The position numbers and the translations under genes are program-made. A stretch of 64,000 nt of DNA from Polyangiaceae bacterium (GTDB taxonomy: Bacteria > Myxococcota_A > Polyangia > Polyangiales > Polyangiaceae): assembly GCA_015075635.1 (NCBI GenBank), contig JABTUA010000003.1, positions 2,108,001 through 2,172,000 on the forward strand, written 5' to 3'. This document shows positions 49,900 through 59,761 of this stretch, piece after piece. Within the stretch, counting starts at the first letter, position 1. Each line of letters begins with the position of its first letter. The notes beneath the pieces are model-generated. The model was not told where the DNA came from. It saw only the letters and a program-made list of their open reading frames with translations, and did not search any database.

Positions 49900-50784
49900 T
49901 CAGTGGAGAGCAGCCATTTCGGCCAGCAGTTCCCGCGGGGGCTCCGGCATGGCCCCGCGGTGACTGGCCACGAAGCTGGCGTAGCGGTTCGCCCGCGCGA
50001 CCAGGCGCTCGAGCGGCGTGCCGCGGCAGAGCTCCAGGCATAGCGCGGCCGTGAAGGCGTCCCCCGCGCCGACCGCGTCGCCACCCGGCAGAGCCGCGAA
50101 GCCCGGGTGGCTCGCCGAGGCGTTGCGGGTGTGGAGCACCGCCCCGCGCGCGCCGCGGGTCACCGCCACCACGGAGATCCCGCGCGCGAAGAGCGCGGCG
50201 ACGGGGTCGTCGCAGCCGAGCGCCTCCCCGACGCGCTCGGCTTCTTGCTCGTTCAGCTTCACGACGCTGGCGCGGTCGAGGGCGAGGCCCAAGGCCTCAT
50301 TGCTCACGTGGGGCGGGCGCACGTTCAGATCCGCGATCCGGAGGCAGCTCGGCGCCAGGCTCGCGAGCGCCCGGCCGAGGGCTCCCGAGCCGAGCGACGT
50401 GCGCTGCGCCAGCGTGCCGAACACGAAGGCGTCCGCGCCCGCGAGCTCGCGCTCGAGCTCCGGCGAGACCTCGATGCGATCCCACGCGGCCTGCTCGCCG
50501 ATGCTGAAGCGCGGCTCGCCGTCGGTGAGCTCGACGTGCACGCTGCCCGTCGGGCGCTCGGGGTCCACCCCGACGAAGCGCACGTCCACTCCGTGCCGCT
50601 CGAGCTCCGCGCGGGCGCGCCGCCCGAGCGGGTCGTCGCCGACGCGGCTGACCAAGAGCGCGCGGGCGCCCAGCGCCGCCGCGTGAAAGGCCATGTTGGC
50701 CGCCGCGCCGCCCAGGCGCGGACCGTCCGGGAACAGGTCGAAGAGCAGCTCTCCGAAGGCCACGATGCGCGGGCTCCGCTCCAC
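49900..50784 (-). CDS. PfkB-family carbohydrate kinase
   Basis: 294 residues from a GTG at 50784 (VERSPRIVAFGELLFDLFP). The N-terminal substrate region GGAAANMAFHAAALG, the lid strand RPTGSVHVEL and the C-terminal GAGDAFTAAL with catalytic Asp define the ribokinase/PfkB family; the length is typical. Most like fructokinase or 2-keto-3-deoxygluconate kinase, but the substrate cannot be fixed. eda lies 37 kb away, so no pathway cluster. The long upstream open frame is a shadow of the propeller gene. Confidence 0.88.
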   Translation of the reverse strand: MERSPRIVAFGELLFDLFPDGPRLGGAAANMAFHAAALGARALLVSRVGDDPLGRRARAELERHGVDVRFVGVDPERPTGSVHVELTDGEPRFSIGEQAAWDRIEVSPELERELAGADAFVFGTLAQRTSLGSGALGRALASLAPSCLRIADLNVRPPHVSNEALGLALDRASVVKLNEQEAERVGEALGCDDPVAALFARGISVVAVTRGARGAVLHTRNASASHPGFAALPGGDAVGAGDAFTAALCLELCRGTPLERLVARANRYASFVASHRGAMPEPPRELLAEMAALH

Positions 50785-50853
50785 GTCCGGGAGCCTCTCA
50801 CAGACCGCGGCGGTTTGCTCGACGCGCCCCGCCGTGCTTGGCTCCGGCGCCGG

Positions 50854-52086
50854 ATGACCCGCTCCGCCGTCCTCCTGGTCGCGTTCACCGCGCTCGGCTG
50901 CGGGGCGCCCGAGCCTCCCGAATCGACAGGCGGGACGAGCGTGCCGTCCGGGCCCTGCGGGCGCGGCGTCGCCGTGGCGCACCAGGACGAAGGCTACGCC
51001 TCCTCGAACGTCTCGCTGCTGGACTGGAAGGGCAAGGTCCTCTCCTCGTCGTTCATCTCCAGCGCCACCAGCGGCGCGAAGCTCTCGGCGAAGCTGACGG
51101 GTGACGTCGTGCTGCCGACCGCGCCGACCACGGGCGAGCGCCTGGTGCTCTTGGACCGCTACCCGGCCGCGGTCATCACCTGGGTGGACGTCGAGTCGGC
51201 CGAGGTCTCGGCCCAGCTCAGCGTGCGCTCGGGGTTCGCCGCGAACCCGCACGACTACTTGGAGCTGTCCGCGACCCGCGGGTTGGTGACGCGATTCAAT
51301 CGAAACCCCGATCCCGAAGCTCAGCCGCTCGATCGAGGGGACGACGTGCTGGTCCTGGATCCGAGTGCGCCCGAGCCGGTCGGGCGCATCGATCTCTCGC
51401 CGGCGCTGGCGGGTTCCGGCGGCGGCTACAAGGCCAGCCCGCACCGCATGATCGCCGCCGCTGGGCGCGTCGTGGTCTCGCTCTTGGCGCACAGCACCGA
51501 CTACTCGGACGCCTTGCCGTCCCGCCTCGCCGTCATCGACCCGAGCACGGAGTCGCTCGGGCAGGTGCTCGTGCTCGACGGACTCTACGAGTGCAACGGC
51601 CTGGCGCTCTCGCCGGACGGCCAGCGGCTGGCGGTGTCTTGCACGGGGCGCTTTCAGGGCGACTCGGAGCCCGCGCCCGGCGAGTCGGCCATCGCGGTGG
51701 TGACGGTCGGCGACGCGCTGGAAGAGGTCGCTCGCTTCCCAGCGGATCCGCAGGCGCCGTTCGGCTTCAGCGTGTCGTGGGCCAGCGAGCACACGCTCGT
51801 CGCCAACACCTTCGGGCGCGAGACGGCGCCGACCCGTCCCGATACTCTGGTGGAGCTCGACATCGACACCGGCGCGCGCCGAGTCCTGCTCGAGTCGAGC
51901 GACCGGCCTTTCACCCTCGGCGACGTGCGCTGCGCCGCCGCATGCGGCACCTGCTTCGCGACCGACGCCGGGCGCGCCGTCGTACACGCCTTCGGGGTGG
52001 ACGCTGGCGGCCGCCTCGGCGCCCCGAGCCCAATCCACGTCAACGACGCCATCGGGCTGCCACCCCGCTGGCTCGGTCAGTTCTGA
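50854..52086 (+). CDS. Beta-propeller-like lipoprotein
   Basis: 410 residues. Lipoprotein signal (lipobox ALGC) and a short Pro/Ser/Gly linker, then repeated four-strand units of about 50 residues (VLDPSAPEPVGRIDL, LAVIDPSTESLGQVLVL, GLALSPDGQRLAVSC, LVELDIDTGARRVLL). This is the pattern of a seven-bladed YVTN/SMP-30-like propeller. CGRG near residue 35 and CAAACGTC near 365 may form disulfides. Probably binds a partner or ligand at the cell surface. Divergent from the sugar kinase. Confidence 0.75.
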   Translation: MTRSAVLLVAFTALGCGAPEPPESTGGTSVPSGPCGRGVAVAHQDEGYASSNVSLLDWKGKVLSSSFISSATSGAKLSAKLTGDVVLPTAPTTGERLVLLDRYPAAVITWVDVESAEVSAQLSVRSGFAANPHDYLELSATRGLVTRFNRNPDPEAQPLDRGDDVLVLDPSAPEPVGRIDLSPALAGSGGGYKASPHRMIAAAGRVVVSLLAHSTDYSDALPSRLAVIDPSTESLGQVLVLDGLYECNGLALSPDGQRLAVSCTGRFQGDSEPAPGESAIAVVTVGDALEEVARFPADPQAPFGFSVSWASEHTLVANTFGRETAPTRPDTLVELDIDTGARRVLLESSDRPFTLGDVRCAAACGTCFATDAGRAVVHAFGVDAGGRLGAPSPIHVNDAIGLPPRWLGQF

Positions 52087-52093
52087 GCCCGCC

Positions 52094-52474
52094 GTGCTGT
52101 TCGACGTCCTCACCCTGGTGCTCGGGATCTGGCTGACCATCCGCAAGCTGGACGTGCGGCGGCGGGAGGCGAGCGAGCACCCCGGCGTCGATGCCGCGGA
52201 GTTCGGGCGCTGGAAGGAGCTGGCGCTCGGCGCCTACGGCCTGGGCAGCCTGGGCTGCTTCGCGAAGCTCGCCCTGGACTACCTGGTGCAGCTCGGCGGC
52301 CCCCGGCTCGGCGTGCCCTGGCCGGCGATCCGGGTCGCGGGGCTCCTGCTCTTCGTCGCCTGGGTCGGCGTGCTCGTCACGGTCTGGGTGCGGGCCAACC
52401 GGGCCAGGAAACTCCAGGAAAAGCTGGGTCTGACCTTCGGCCCCCGCCCCCCTCCGGACGCGGCCTCGGACTGA
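52094..52474 (+). CDS. Three-helix membrane protein
   Basis: 126 residues, GTG start 7 bp after the propeller gene, so probably co-transcribed. Hydrophobic helices at about 1-15, 45-67 and 78-98, with a charged loop (RKLDVRRREASEHPGVDAAEF) between the first two and a basic C-terminus. No family recognised. Confidence 0.65.
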   Translation: MLFDVLTLVLGIWLTIRKLDVRRREASEHPGVDAAEFGRWKELALGAYGLGSLGCFAKLALDYLVQLGGPRLGVPWPAIRVAGLLLFVAWVGVLVTVWVRANRARKLQEKLGLTFGPRPPPDAASD

Positions 52475-52537
52475 GGGCGCCCTGGCTCCGCCGCCGGAGG
52501 AAGGACTGCCCCTGAGCAGGCGTAAAGAGGGGCGTCC

Positions 52538-52726
52538 ATGACTGAACGCGAGCGCCTCTCCACCACGCTGGGCATCCTGCTGGCGGGCCTCCTCCAGGCG
52601 GAGGAGGAAGAGGCGGAGAGCCAGCGCCGCCCCCGGATCCGCTCGGAGAGCGGCGTGTTCCGGGTGGGGGAAGAGGGTCTGGGACCCCTGGACCCGCCCT
52701 TCGACCCCGGCGACGCCCGGCTCTAG
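52538..52726 (+). CDS. Small acidic protein of unknown function
   Basis: 62 residues. The N-terminal amphipathic helix (LSTTLGILLAGLLQAEEEEAES) is followed by an Arg-rich and a Pro-rich stretch. The AAAGAGGGG 6 bases upstream can act as Shine-Dalgarno. Small and unique, so only moderately supported. Confidence 0.45.
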   Translation: MTERERLSTTLGILLAGLLQAEEEEAESQRRPRIRSESGVFRVGEEGLGPLDPPFDPGDARL

Positions 52727-52945
52727 GGGGTGTCCCTGATTCGCGCTCCGCTGGTGGCAGCAAACGCCACGCGACGCTTCCATTCGGTCGAAACGGCGGT
52801 CCCGGCCGGTTCTCGCCCTCGAGTCTCGATGGCGAAACGTGATCTGATCATGGCAAGACTGCTCGAGTGATCCCGGGGCTCGGCTGCGCGCCGAGCGGCG
52901 GGCATAGCGCATCGGCGCGCACCTGCGCCGAACCATGGACTCCCT
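52727..52945. other. Intergenic region before kbl stop
   Basis: 219 bp between convergent genes. No credible frame, tRNA or repeat seen. Short GC hairpins are present but none has a U-tract on either strand. Confidence 0.5.
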
Positions 52946-54131
<1,186 letters not shown>

Positions 54132-54133
<2 letters not shown>

Positions 54134-54146
54134 CGCAGTCTGCGAT
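54132..54146. promoter_or_regulatory. 15-bp palindrome at the kbl start codon
   Basis: ATCGCAG-T-CTGCGAT, containing the kbl ATG (read on the minus strand). The one-base centre suits a DNA operator rather than an RNA hairpin. Confidence 0.3.
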
Positions 54147-54174
54147 CTGCCATGCCAAGACGGCGAAAGTCCAG

Positions 54175-55359
54175 TCAGAACTCGAGCACGACCTTGGGGA
54201 AGGTCTTGATGCGCTCCTCGAAGGAGTCCTTCTCGTATTTGTCGAATTTCACGATGGGGCCGTCGCCGCGGTTCAGGATCACGTCGTAGATCAGGTCGTG
54301 GATGTTCGGGTCCCGCGACTCGAGCAGGTGGCGCGTGATGTGCCAGGTCTCCCAGATCCGGCGCCCGATCACGCTGTGCAGCGCGATACCGTCCACGATC
54401 AGGCGATCGAAGCTCTCGATCACGGCGTCGCCGCTCTTGAGACCGAACAGGATCACGTCGCCGCCACGCCGCGCGCAGTGGATGGCGTTGTTCACGCTGG
54501 AATTCAGCCCGCTCATCTCCAGCGCCACGTCCACCCCGACGCCGTCGGTCAGCTTGCGCACCTCGGCGACCAGCGACTTGTCGTGCGCGTAGTCGTCGGG
54601 TCCCGTGTTGCCCGGCGAGAGCACGTGGTCCGCCCCCAGCTTCCGCGCCATGGCCGCATGGTTCGCCACGGGCTCGATGCCGATGATGGTCTGGGCGCCC
54701 AGGGCCCGTGCGATGGCCACCGCGAACAGGCCGATGGTGCCGCAGCCCACGATGGCCACGCGCTTGCCGCGCAGGTTGACCTTGGTGCAGGCGTGGACCG
54801 CGTTGCCGAACGGCTCCTGGATGGCGGCGACCTCCGGCCGGATCTTCTTGGTGTCGGTGCGCCAGATGACCTGCGCGGGCAGCTTCACGTAGTCCGCGAA
54901 GGCGCCGTCGTAGCTGATGCCGATGATCAGATCGTCGGCGCAGACGTGGGCGTCGCCGTTGCGGCACTGGTAGCAGACACCGCAGAAGATGTGGCTCTCG
55001 GCCGCGACCATGTCGCCGACCTCCAGGCCGTGGGTGCGCTTGGCGTCGCTGCCGACGGCGACGATCTCGCCGAACAGCTCGTGGCCGATCACACGCTGGT
55101 CCCTCGAGCGGTGCAGGGCCTTCGCCTCCTTGTCCAGCGAGCCGACGATCATGTCTTTGAAGGCGCGCCGGAACCAGATGCCGCGGTCGCTGCCGCAGAA
55201 GCCGACGAAGCGCGGCTTGATCAACACCCGGGAGCGGTCCTGATAGTCGTTCTTCTCGTCGAGCTCGGCCTTGGGCACGTCTTCCAGGCGCAGGCCCCGG
55301 CTCTCTTCCCAGGGGTCCTTCGCGCGATCGTACACCAGGGCCCGCATCGACTCGGTCAT
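54175..55359 (-). CDS. tdh: Zinc-dependent threonine 3-dehydrogenase
   Basis: 394 residues, ATG with GAGGAG 7 bases upstream. Medium-chain dehydrogenase: catalytic zinc ligands in GFCGSD and GHELFGE, structural zinc cysteines in FCGVCYQCRNGDAHVC, the TDH-typical EPFGNAVHA and nucleotide motif VGCGTIGLF. Oxidises L-threonine to 2-amino-3-oxobutanoate with NAD+. About 50 residues longer than E. coli Tdh, with an extra segment before GHE (KDMIVGSLDKEAKALHR). Kbl encoded next supports the assignment. Confidence 0.88.
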   Translation of the reverse strand: MTESMRALVYDRAKDPWEESRGLRLEDVPKAELDEKNDYQDRSRVLIKPRFVGFCGSDRGIWFRRAFKDMIVGSLDKEAKALHRSRDQRVIGHELFGEIVAVGSDAKRTHGLEVGDMVAAESHIFCGVCYQCRNGDAHVCADDLIIGISYDGAFADYVKLPAQVIWRTDTKKIRPEVAAIQEPFGNAVHACTKVNLRGKRVAIVGCGTIGLFAVAIARALGAQTIIGIEPVANHAAMARKLGADHVLSPGNTGPDDYAHDKSLVAEVRKLTDGVGVDVALEMSGLNSSVNNAIHCARRGGDVILFGLKSGDAVIESFDRLIVDGIALHSVIGRRIWETWHITRHLLESRDPNIHDLIYDVILNRGDGPIVKFDKYEKDSFEERIKTFPKVVLEF

Positions 55360-55432
55360 GCTCGGCTCCTCATACGACCGACGCTGTCCGCGGTCGAGAG
55401 GCTGGCGGGTGCGGGCCCGGCAAACGCACAAT

Positions 55433-55462
55433 CGCCGCGGCGCGTCAGCACGGGCCGCGGCG
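55433..55462 (-). terminator. Strong GC hairpin between the SH3-like lipoprotein and tdh
   Basis: Perfect 9-bp arms (CGCCGCGGC and GCCGCGGCG) around a 12-nt loop, 19 bases after the lipoprotein stop on the minus strand. The following RNA is only weakly U-rich (AUUGUGCGUUUG), so it may be a terminator or an attenuator for tdh. Confidence 0.4.
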
Positions 55463-55480
55463 ACGTGCTTGCCGGCTCGG

Positions 55481-56116
55481 CTATTGCGTCGGCTTCAGCA
55501 ACCCCGGCGGGATCTTCAGGCGTCCGGCGTCGGGCTTGGCCGGCGGCGCCGTCGCGGCGTCCGGGGTCGGGGTGGCGGCCGCGTCCGGCTTGTCGGTGGT
55601 CGTCGCGGCGTCCGGCGTCGCGGCGGCCGCGTCGGGCACGGGCACGGAGGCGTCGACGGCGACTACCACGCCGGCGTCCTGGTTCTTCACCTTCTCGAGG
55701 TCGATCTTCAGGACCTTGTCGTCCAGGTGCTTGGTGACGATCCAGCCCGGCGAGAGCTGACCCACACCGCTCGGCCAGTCCACCAGCATCCAGTTGCTGT
55801 AGCGGGCCTTGCGGTTGACCAACGTGCCCTTCGACAGCGTCGCGATGTGCGAGGTGCTGTCGTCGGCCTCCTTGTAAACCTTGGCGTTGGGGAGGAGCAC
55901 CACCACGGTGCCGCTCTCGTCCTTCTCCTTGTCGCCGTAGCGCTTGACCTCGTCCTTCTTCTCTTCCTTGGGAGGCTCGGCGCTGGCCGTCGGAGTCGGG
56001 GCCGGCGGCGGGGTCGGAGCGGGCGGCGGCGGCTCTTCCTTCTTCTTGCAGGCGAGCAGCGCCCCGATGAGCAGGGCAGCTGAAGCCGTGATCGTCCACT
56101 TGTCGAGCTTGCGCAT
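55481..56116 (-). CDS. SH3-like domain lipoprotein
   Basis: 211 residues, ATG with GGAGGAGGAA just upstream. Lipoprotein signal to LLAC, a Lys/Pro/Ala/Glu linker (to about 65), then a bacterial SH3-like domain (about 70-145: VVVLLPNAKVYKEADDSTSHIATLSKGTLV..., quoted in part). A Thr/Pro/Asp/Ala tail with repeated PDAA units ends the protein. SH3b domains often bind cell wall. Shares its strand with the signal peptidase gene 80 bp upstream. Confidence 0.75.
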   Translation of the reverse strand: MRKLDKWTITASAALLIGALLACKKKEEPPPPAPTPPPAPTPTASAEPPKEEKKDEVKRYGDKEKDESGTVVVLLPNAKVYKEADDSTSHIATLSKGTLVNRKARYSNWMLVDWPSGVGQLSPGWIVTKHLDDKVLKIDLEKVKNQDAGVVVAVDASVPVPDAAAATPDAATTTDKPDAAATPTPDAATAPPAKPDAGRLKIPPGLLKPTQ

Positions 56117-56196
56117 CCGTTCCTCCTCCGTGCGAGGGGCGACGGTAGCAAACAAGCTCGGACAGCGTCGAGCCCAGAAAAGCTGGGCGCTTTGCC

Positions 56197-57510
56197 TCAC
56201 TTTTTCGGCGGCGGTGTCGTTTCCGACACGGGCGGGCGCCCCGCGAGGCACTTCTTGATGCCTTCGGTCAGGCTCTGGGGCGCCTCCTTCGGCAGTCGGG
56301 GCTGCCCCATCACGTTCACCAGGAGGCGATCCCAGGTGATGCCGCCGTCGGAGCCGAAGCTCATCCAGACGAAGAGCGCGCGACCCTTCACGTTGGCGAA
56401 CGGCACGCCGGCTCCGCGCCCCCCGAACCAAGCCCGCGAGTCGCTGGAGTTGTTGCGGTTGTCGCCGAGCACCCAGACCTCGCCGGGCTGCACCTGGTAG
56501 GGCCCCTGGCGCCCGTCGAAGCGATCGTCCTCGAACAGGGTCAGGTAGCTGTACTCGCCGAGGAACTCCACGAACAGATCGCCCCGCTTGGTGCTGGAGT
56601 CCTCGCCCTCCCGGAACTCGTAGGCGCCGACGAAGCAGCTGGGTACGCGCCAACCGTTGATGATCGGGTGCCCCGCCTCGACGCTCAGCACGTCCCCCGG
56701 CAGCGCGATGACGCGCTTGATGAAGTCTTGCCGCGGGTTCGCCGGGTTCGGGTCGGGGAACTCGAACACCATCACGTCGCCGTACTTGGGCGGGAGGTCG
56801 GGCAAGACCCGGCTCTTCGTGAACGGGATGGTCGGTCCGTACGAGAACTTGTTGACGAAGATGTGGTCCTGGATCTGCAGGGTAGGGAGCATGGACCCGC
56901 TGGGGATCTTGAAGGCCTCGACCACGAACGCCCGGAGCAGGAGCGCCACGCCCACGGCGACGCCGATGGACTCGGCGTACTCTCTGAGCTCGCCCTTGCG
57001 CCAGCGCCCGAGGTGACGCTCCACGGCCTTGGCCGCCGCGTCGTGGGCCGCCGCGAAGGCGTCGGCGTCGAAGCGCTCGGTTTCCATGGTGTCGCGCAGC
57101 TCTTCCAAGCTCTCATCGAGCTTGTCGCGGGCGCTCCGGGGGACGTTGCGCTCGATGGCCTTCTCGTTCTTGTCCCGGATGCGCTCGACCTCGTCGAGCA
57201 GGTGCGCGGCCTGCTCGTAACCCCGCCGGAGCTCGGGCGGCACGTCGGGGCGCCCGCCCAAGCCCACGTGGGCGGCGAAGGGCAGGTAGTACCGGAAGTG
57301 GTAGAGCAGCATCTCGTACAGCGTGAACAGCACGATGCCGCTCGGGACGGGCTGGTCCTGGACGATGAAGCGCAGCTTGCCGAAGCCGGAGGCGGCCAGC
57401 TCTCCGGCCCCGGGCTTGAGCGCCCACACCGTGAGCGCCGCGAGCGCGAGCGGGACCAGGACGAACCAGACGGCCCAGAACAGTGTGCGCGGGAGCTTCG
57501 GTGATGACAC
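56197..57510 (-). CDS. lepB: Signal peptidase I with enlarged N-terminal region
   Basis: 437 residues from the GTG at 57510 (a TTG at 57558 is the alternative). First membrane helix at about 11-30, a second hydrophobic stretch near 57-78, a charged helical region (about 90-178) and a helix at 181-200. The catalytic Ser206 in PSGSMLPT follows, then Lys265 in FIKRVIALPGD and box E GDNRNNSSDSR. It cleaves signal peptides on the outer face of the inner membrane. The ~110-residue charged insert before the serine is unusual. A cysteine-ending tail is absent. Confidence 0.92.
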   Translation of the reverse strand: MSSPKLPRTLFWAVWFVLVPLALAALTVWALKPGAGELAASGFGKLRFIVQDQPVPSGIVLFTLYEMLLYHFRYYLPFAAHVGLGGRPDVPPELRRGYEQAAHLLDEVERIRDKNEKAIERNVPRSARDKLDESLEELRDTMETERFDADAFAAAHDAAAKAVERHLGRWRKGELREYAESIGVAVGVALLLRAFVVEAFKIPSGSMLPTLQIQDHIFVNKFSYGPTIPFTKSRVLPDLPPKYGDVMVFEFPDPNPANPRQDFIKRVIALPGDVLSVEAGHPIINGWRVPSCFVGAYEFREGEDSSTKRGDLFVEFLGEYSYLTLFEDDRFDGRQGPYQVQPGEVWVLGDNRNNSSDSRAWFGGRGAGVPFANVKGRALFVWMSFGSDGGITWDRLLVNVMGQPRLPKEAPQSLTEGIKKCLAGRPPVSETTPPPKK

Positions 57511-57570
57511 GGGATGGGCCGACGCCCGACTTCTACTCGTAGGTCCAGAGCGGGGCAAGCAGATGGGCTC

Positions 57571-58647
57571 TCAGGGCCTCTCGCCCGACTGGACGACGTA
57601 GTCGATCTTCGCCGCGCGATCATCGCCGGCCTGGGCCGGCGGGGCGGTGCGACCGACCTGAGCCGAGTGGTCGATGACCAAGTAGTAGACGCCCTTCCGC
57701 GCCGGGACGAAGCGCTTCCAGACTTGCCCGGCGACGAGCGCCTCGTCCAGGAGCGGCGCCTGCGGCAAGGCGGCCGCGCCGGGGTGCTTCACGTATTGCT
57801 CGATCATCTGATCGCCCAGAAATTTCGGGATCAGGAAGGCGTCCACGCCGGGCGCGCCGTCGATGCTCGCGGTCAGGTAGAGCGCCTGATCGTCGTCGGT
57901 GAGCTCGAAGCCGCCGATGAAGTCCATCTGCCCGGTGTGGACCTCCGTGCGGTCGTTCACCAGCGTCACCTTGTCTTCGCTCGAGACCACGAACGGCTTG
58001 AAGGGTTTCCTGCCCTTCGGCACGTAGCCCAGGGCGAAGTCGGTCTCGCCCTTGTCGTTGTAGCGGATCACGGTGAAGCCGCGCTGCAGCTGGCCATCGA
58101 CGATCTGGCGCCCGATCTGGTCCGGCTTCACGTTCAGGATGCTCATGCCCCCGCGGGCCAAGTTGCTCTCGACCATCAGCGTCGTGAAGTTGGTCGAGTC
58201 GACTTTGCGGGGCCGGAAGTAGATGTACATCGACCCGTCGTCGTGGAGCTGGAAGTCTGGCGCGTACTCGACCAGCCCGGCGGTGGTGAAGCCGATGCGC
58301 CCCGTCAGGTTGGTCCAGCCGTAGCCCTTGCCGGTGTACTGCACGATGATGCTCTTCCGGTGGTCGTCGTCGAGCACCGTCTGGCTACAGGTGTCGGCGA
58401 AGAAGCGGCCGGCGACGGGCTGGTCGTCGGAGAGCTTCAGGGGGGCGCCGCGACGGGTCATCTCGAAGCAGAAGCGCTCCAGGCCGAACTTCAGGATGTC
58501 GAAGCGCAGCGACTTGTTCTTGGGGTTGTTGATCACCCCCGGGCCGAGCACGGACATCGACGCGGCTCCCAGGGTCTCCTTCTTGGGACAGCCGGAGGTT
58601 CCGAACAGGACGAAGCCGAGGGCGATGGCGAGCCAGGCGCGGCGCAT
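57571..58647 (-). CDS. Lipoprotein of unknown function
   Basis: 358 residues from the second Met (58647), chosen because the first Met codon (58659) lies within a TATGCT -10 box that ends 7 bases before 58647. Lipoprotein signal with Cys in GTSGC. The rest is a beta-rich domain with an early repeat-like part (about 20-150) and a C-terminal part that reads YYLVIDHSAQVG...KIDYVV. No family recognised; probably periplasmic and membrane anchored. Transcribed toward lepB with 60 bp between, so possibly linked to it. Confidence 0.7.
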   Translation of the reverse strand: MRRAWLAIALGFVLFGTSGCPKKETLGAASMSVLGPGVINNPKNKSLRFDILKFGLERFCFEMTRRGAPLKLSDDQPVAGRFFADTCSQTVLDDDHRKSIIVQYTGKGYGWTNLTGRIGFTTAGLVEYAPDFQLHDDGSMYIYFRPRKVDSTNFTTLMVESNLARGGMSILNVKPDQIGRQIVDGQLQRGFTVIRYNDKGETDFALGYVPKGRKPFKPFVVSSEDKVTLVNDRTEVHTGQMDFIGGFELTDDDQALYLTASIDGAPGVDAFLIPKFLGDQMIEQYVKHPGAAALPQAPLLDEALVAGQVWKRFVPARKGVYYLVIDHSAQVGRTAPPAQAGDDRAAKIDYVVQSGERP

Positions 58648-58654
58648 GGCCCGC

Positions 58655-58660
58655 AGCATA
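58655..58660 (-). promoter_or_regulatory. Putative -10 box of the 58647 lipoprotein
   Basis: TATGCT on the minus strand, 7 bases before the ATG at 58647; it includes the alternative ATG at 58659. Confidence 0.45.
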
Positions 58661-58689
58661 GCGTGATTCGTCCGCGCCCCAAGCTGGGC

Positions 58690-58695
58690 TATACC
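58690..58695 (+). promoter_or_regulatory. Putative -10 box of gpsA
   Basis: TATACC, 11 bases before the ATG at 58707. Confidence 0.35.
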
Positions 58696-58706
58696 GGGGC
58701 TCTGCC

Positions 58707-59720
58707 ATGGCGAATGCGAGCCACGTCGCGGTCATCGGGGCCGGAGCCTGGGGGACGGCTCTGTCGCTGCTCTTGGCCCAGAAGGGCGACCGCGTCGCGC
58801 TCTGGACTTGGCAGGCGGAGCATCGCGACGCGATGCGCGCCGAGCGGGAGAACCGCGCATTCTTCCCCGGCTTCCCGCTGCCGGACGGCGTCGTGCCCAC
58901 GTCCGACCTCTCCGAAGCGCTCAGCGGCGCGGACCTCGTGGTGCTGGTCGTGCCGTCCGATGCGTTCCGGCGGACCCTCGAGCGCATGCGCCCGCACGTG
59001 CCCGAGGGCGTACCGCTGGTCAGCGCGACCAAGGGCATCGAGAACGACACCTTGATGCTGATGAGCGAGATCATCGTGGACGTGCTCGGCCCCGAGGCGA
59101 AGGCGCGCTCCACGTTCCTGTCCGGACCGAGCTTCGCCAAGGAGGTCGCGCAGGGCAGCCCGACGAACGTCGTGGTCGCGGGCTTCGAGCACGAGCTCTC
59201 CATGGCGGTACAGCACCGCTTCGCCACCGATCGCTTCCGTGTCTACTCGAGCGACGACCCGGTGGGCGTGGAGGTCGGCGGCGCCCTCAAGAACGTCATC
59301 GCCATCGCCGCCGGCGCGTGCGACGGCCTCGGCTTCGGGCACAACACCCGCGCCGCGCTGATCACCCGAGGGCTGGCCGAGATCGCGCGCATCGCCATCG
59401 CCAAGAGCGGGAACGTGCTGACGCTGGCGGGGCTGGCGGGCATGGGCGACTTGGTGCTCACCTGCACCGGCGAGCTCAGCCGCAACCGCACCGTCGGCTT
59501 CGAGATGGGGCGCGGGCGCTCGCTCACGGAGGTGCTGGCGGGCCTCGGGCACGTGGCGGAGGGCGTGAAGACCGCGAAGAGCGCCTATCAGCTGGCGCAG
59601 GCCCTCGACGTGGAGTTGCCGATCTGCAACGAGGTGTACCGCGTGCTGTACGAGGGCAAGCAGCCCCTCGAGGCGGTGCGGGACGTATTGACGCGACCGC
59701 TGAAGCGGGAGTGGGGTTGA
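58707..59720 (+). CDS. gpsA: NAD(P)+-dependent glycerol-3-phosphate dehydrogenase
   Basis: 337 residues, usual length. Nucleotide-binding GAGAWGTALSLLLA at the N-terminus, then VPSDAFR, TKGIE, FLSGPSFAKEV, the catalytic-lysine segment GGALKNVIAIAAG and GMGDLVLTCTGELSRNRTVG. It reduces dihydroxyacetone phosphate to glycerol-3-phosphate, the backbone for phospholipids. Divergent from a lipoprotein gene and convergent with the rhodanese. Confidence 0.95.
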   Translation: MANASHVAVIGAGAWGTALSLLLAQKGDRVALWTWQAEHRDAMRAERENRAFFPGFPLPDGVVPTSDLSEALSGADLVVLVVPSDAFRRTLERMRPHVPEGVPLVSATKGIENDTLMLMSEIIVDVLGPEAKARSTFLSGPSFAKEVAQGSPTNVVVAGFEHELSMAVQHRFATDRFRVYSSDDPVGVEVGGALKNVIAIAAGACDGLGFGHNTRAALITRGLAEIARIAIAKSGNVLTLAGLAGMGDLVLTCTGELSRNRTVGFEMGRGRSLTEVLAGLGHVAEGVKTAKSAYQLAQALDVELPICNEVYRVLYEGKQPLEAVRDVLTRPLKREWG

Positions 59721-59761
59721 TGCCGGGCTGATTTCGCGCCCACTGCCGCCCCCAGCACCCC

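Noticed and set aside
48314..52945. Possible selenoprotein gene next to tRNA-Sec
   Set aside because: All neighbouring genes are complete without reading through TGA, and no SECIS-like hairpin follows a TGA in a conserved frame that I could see.
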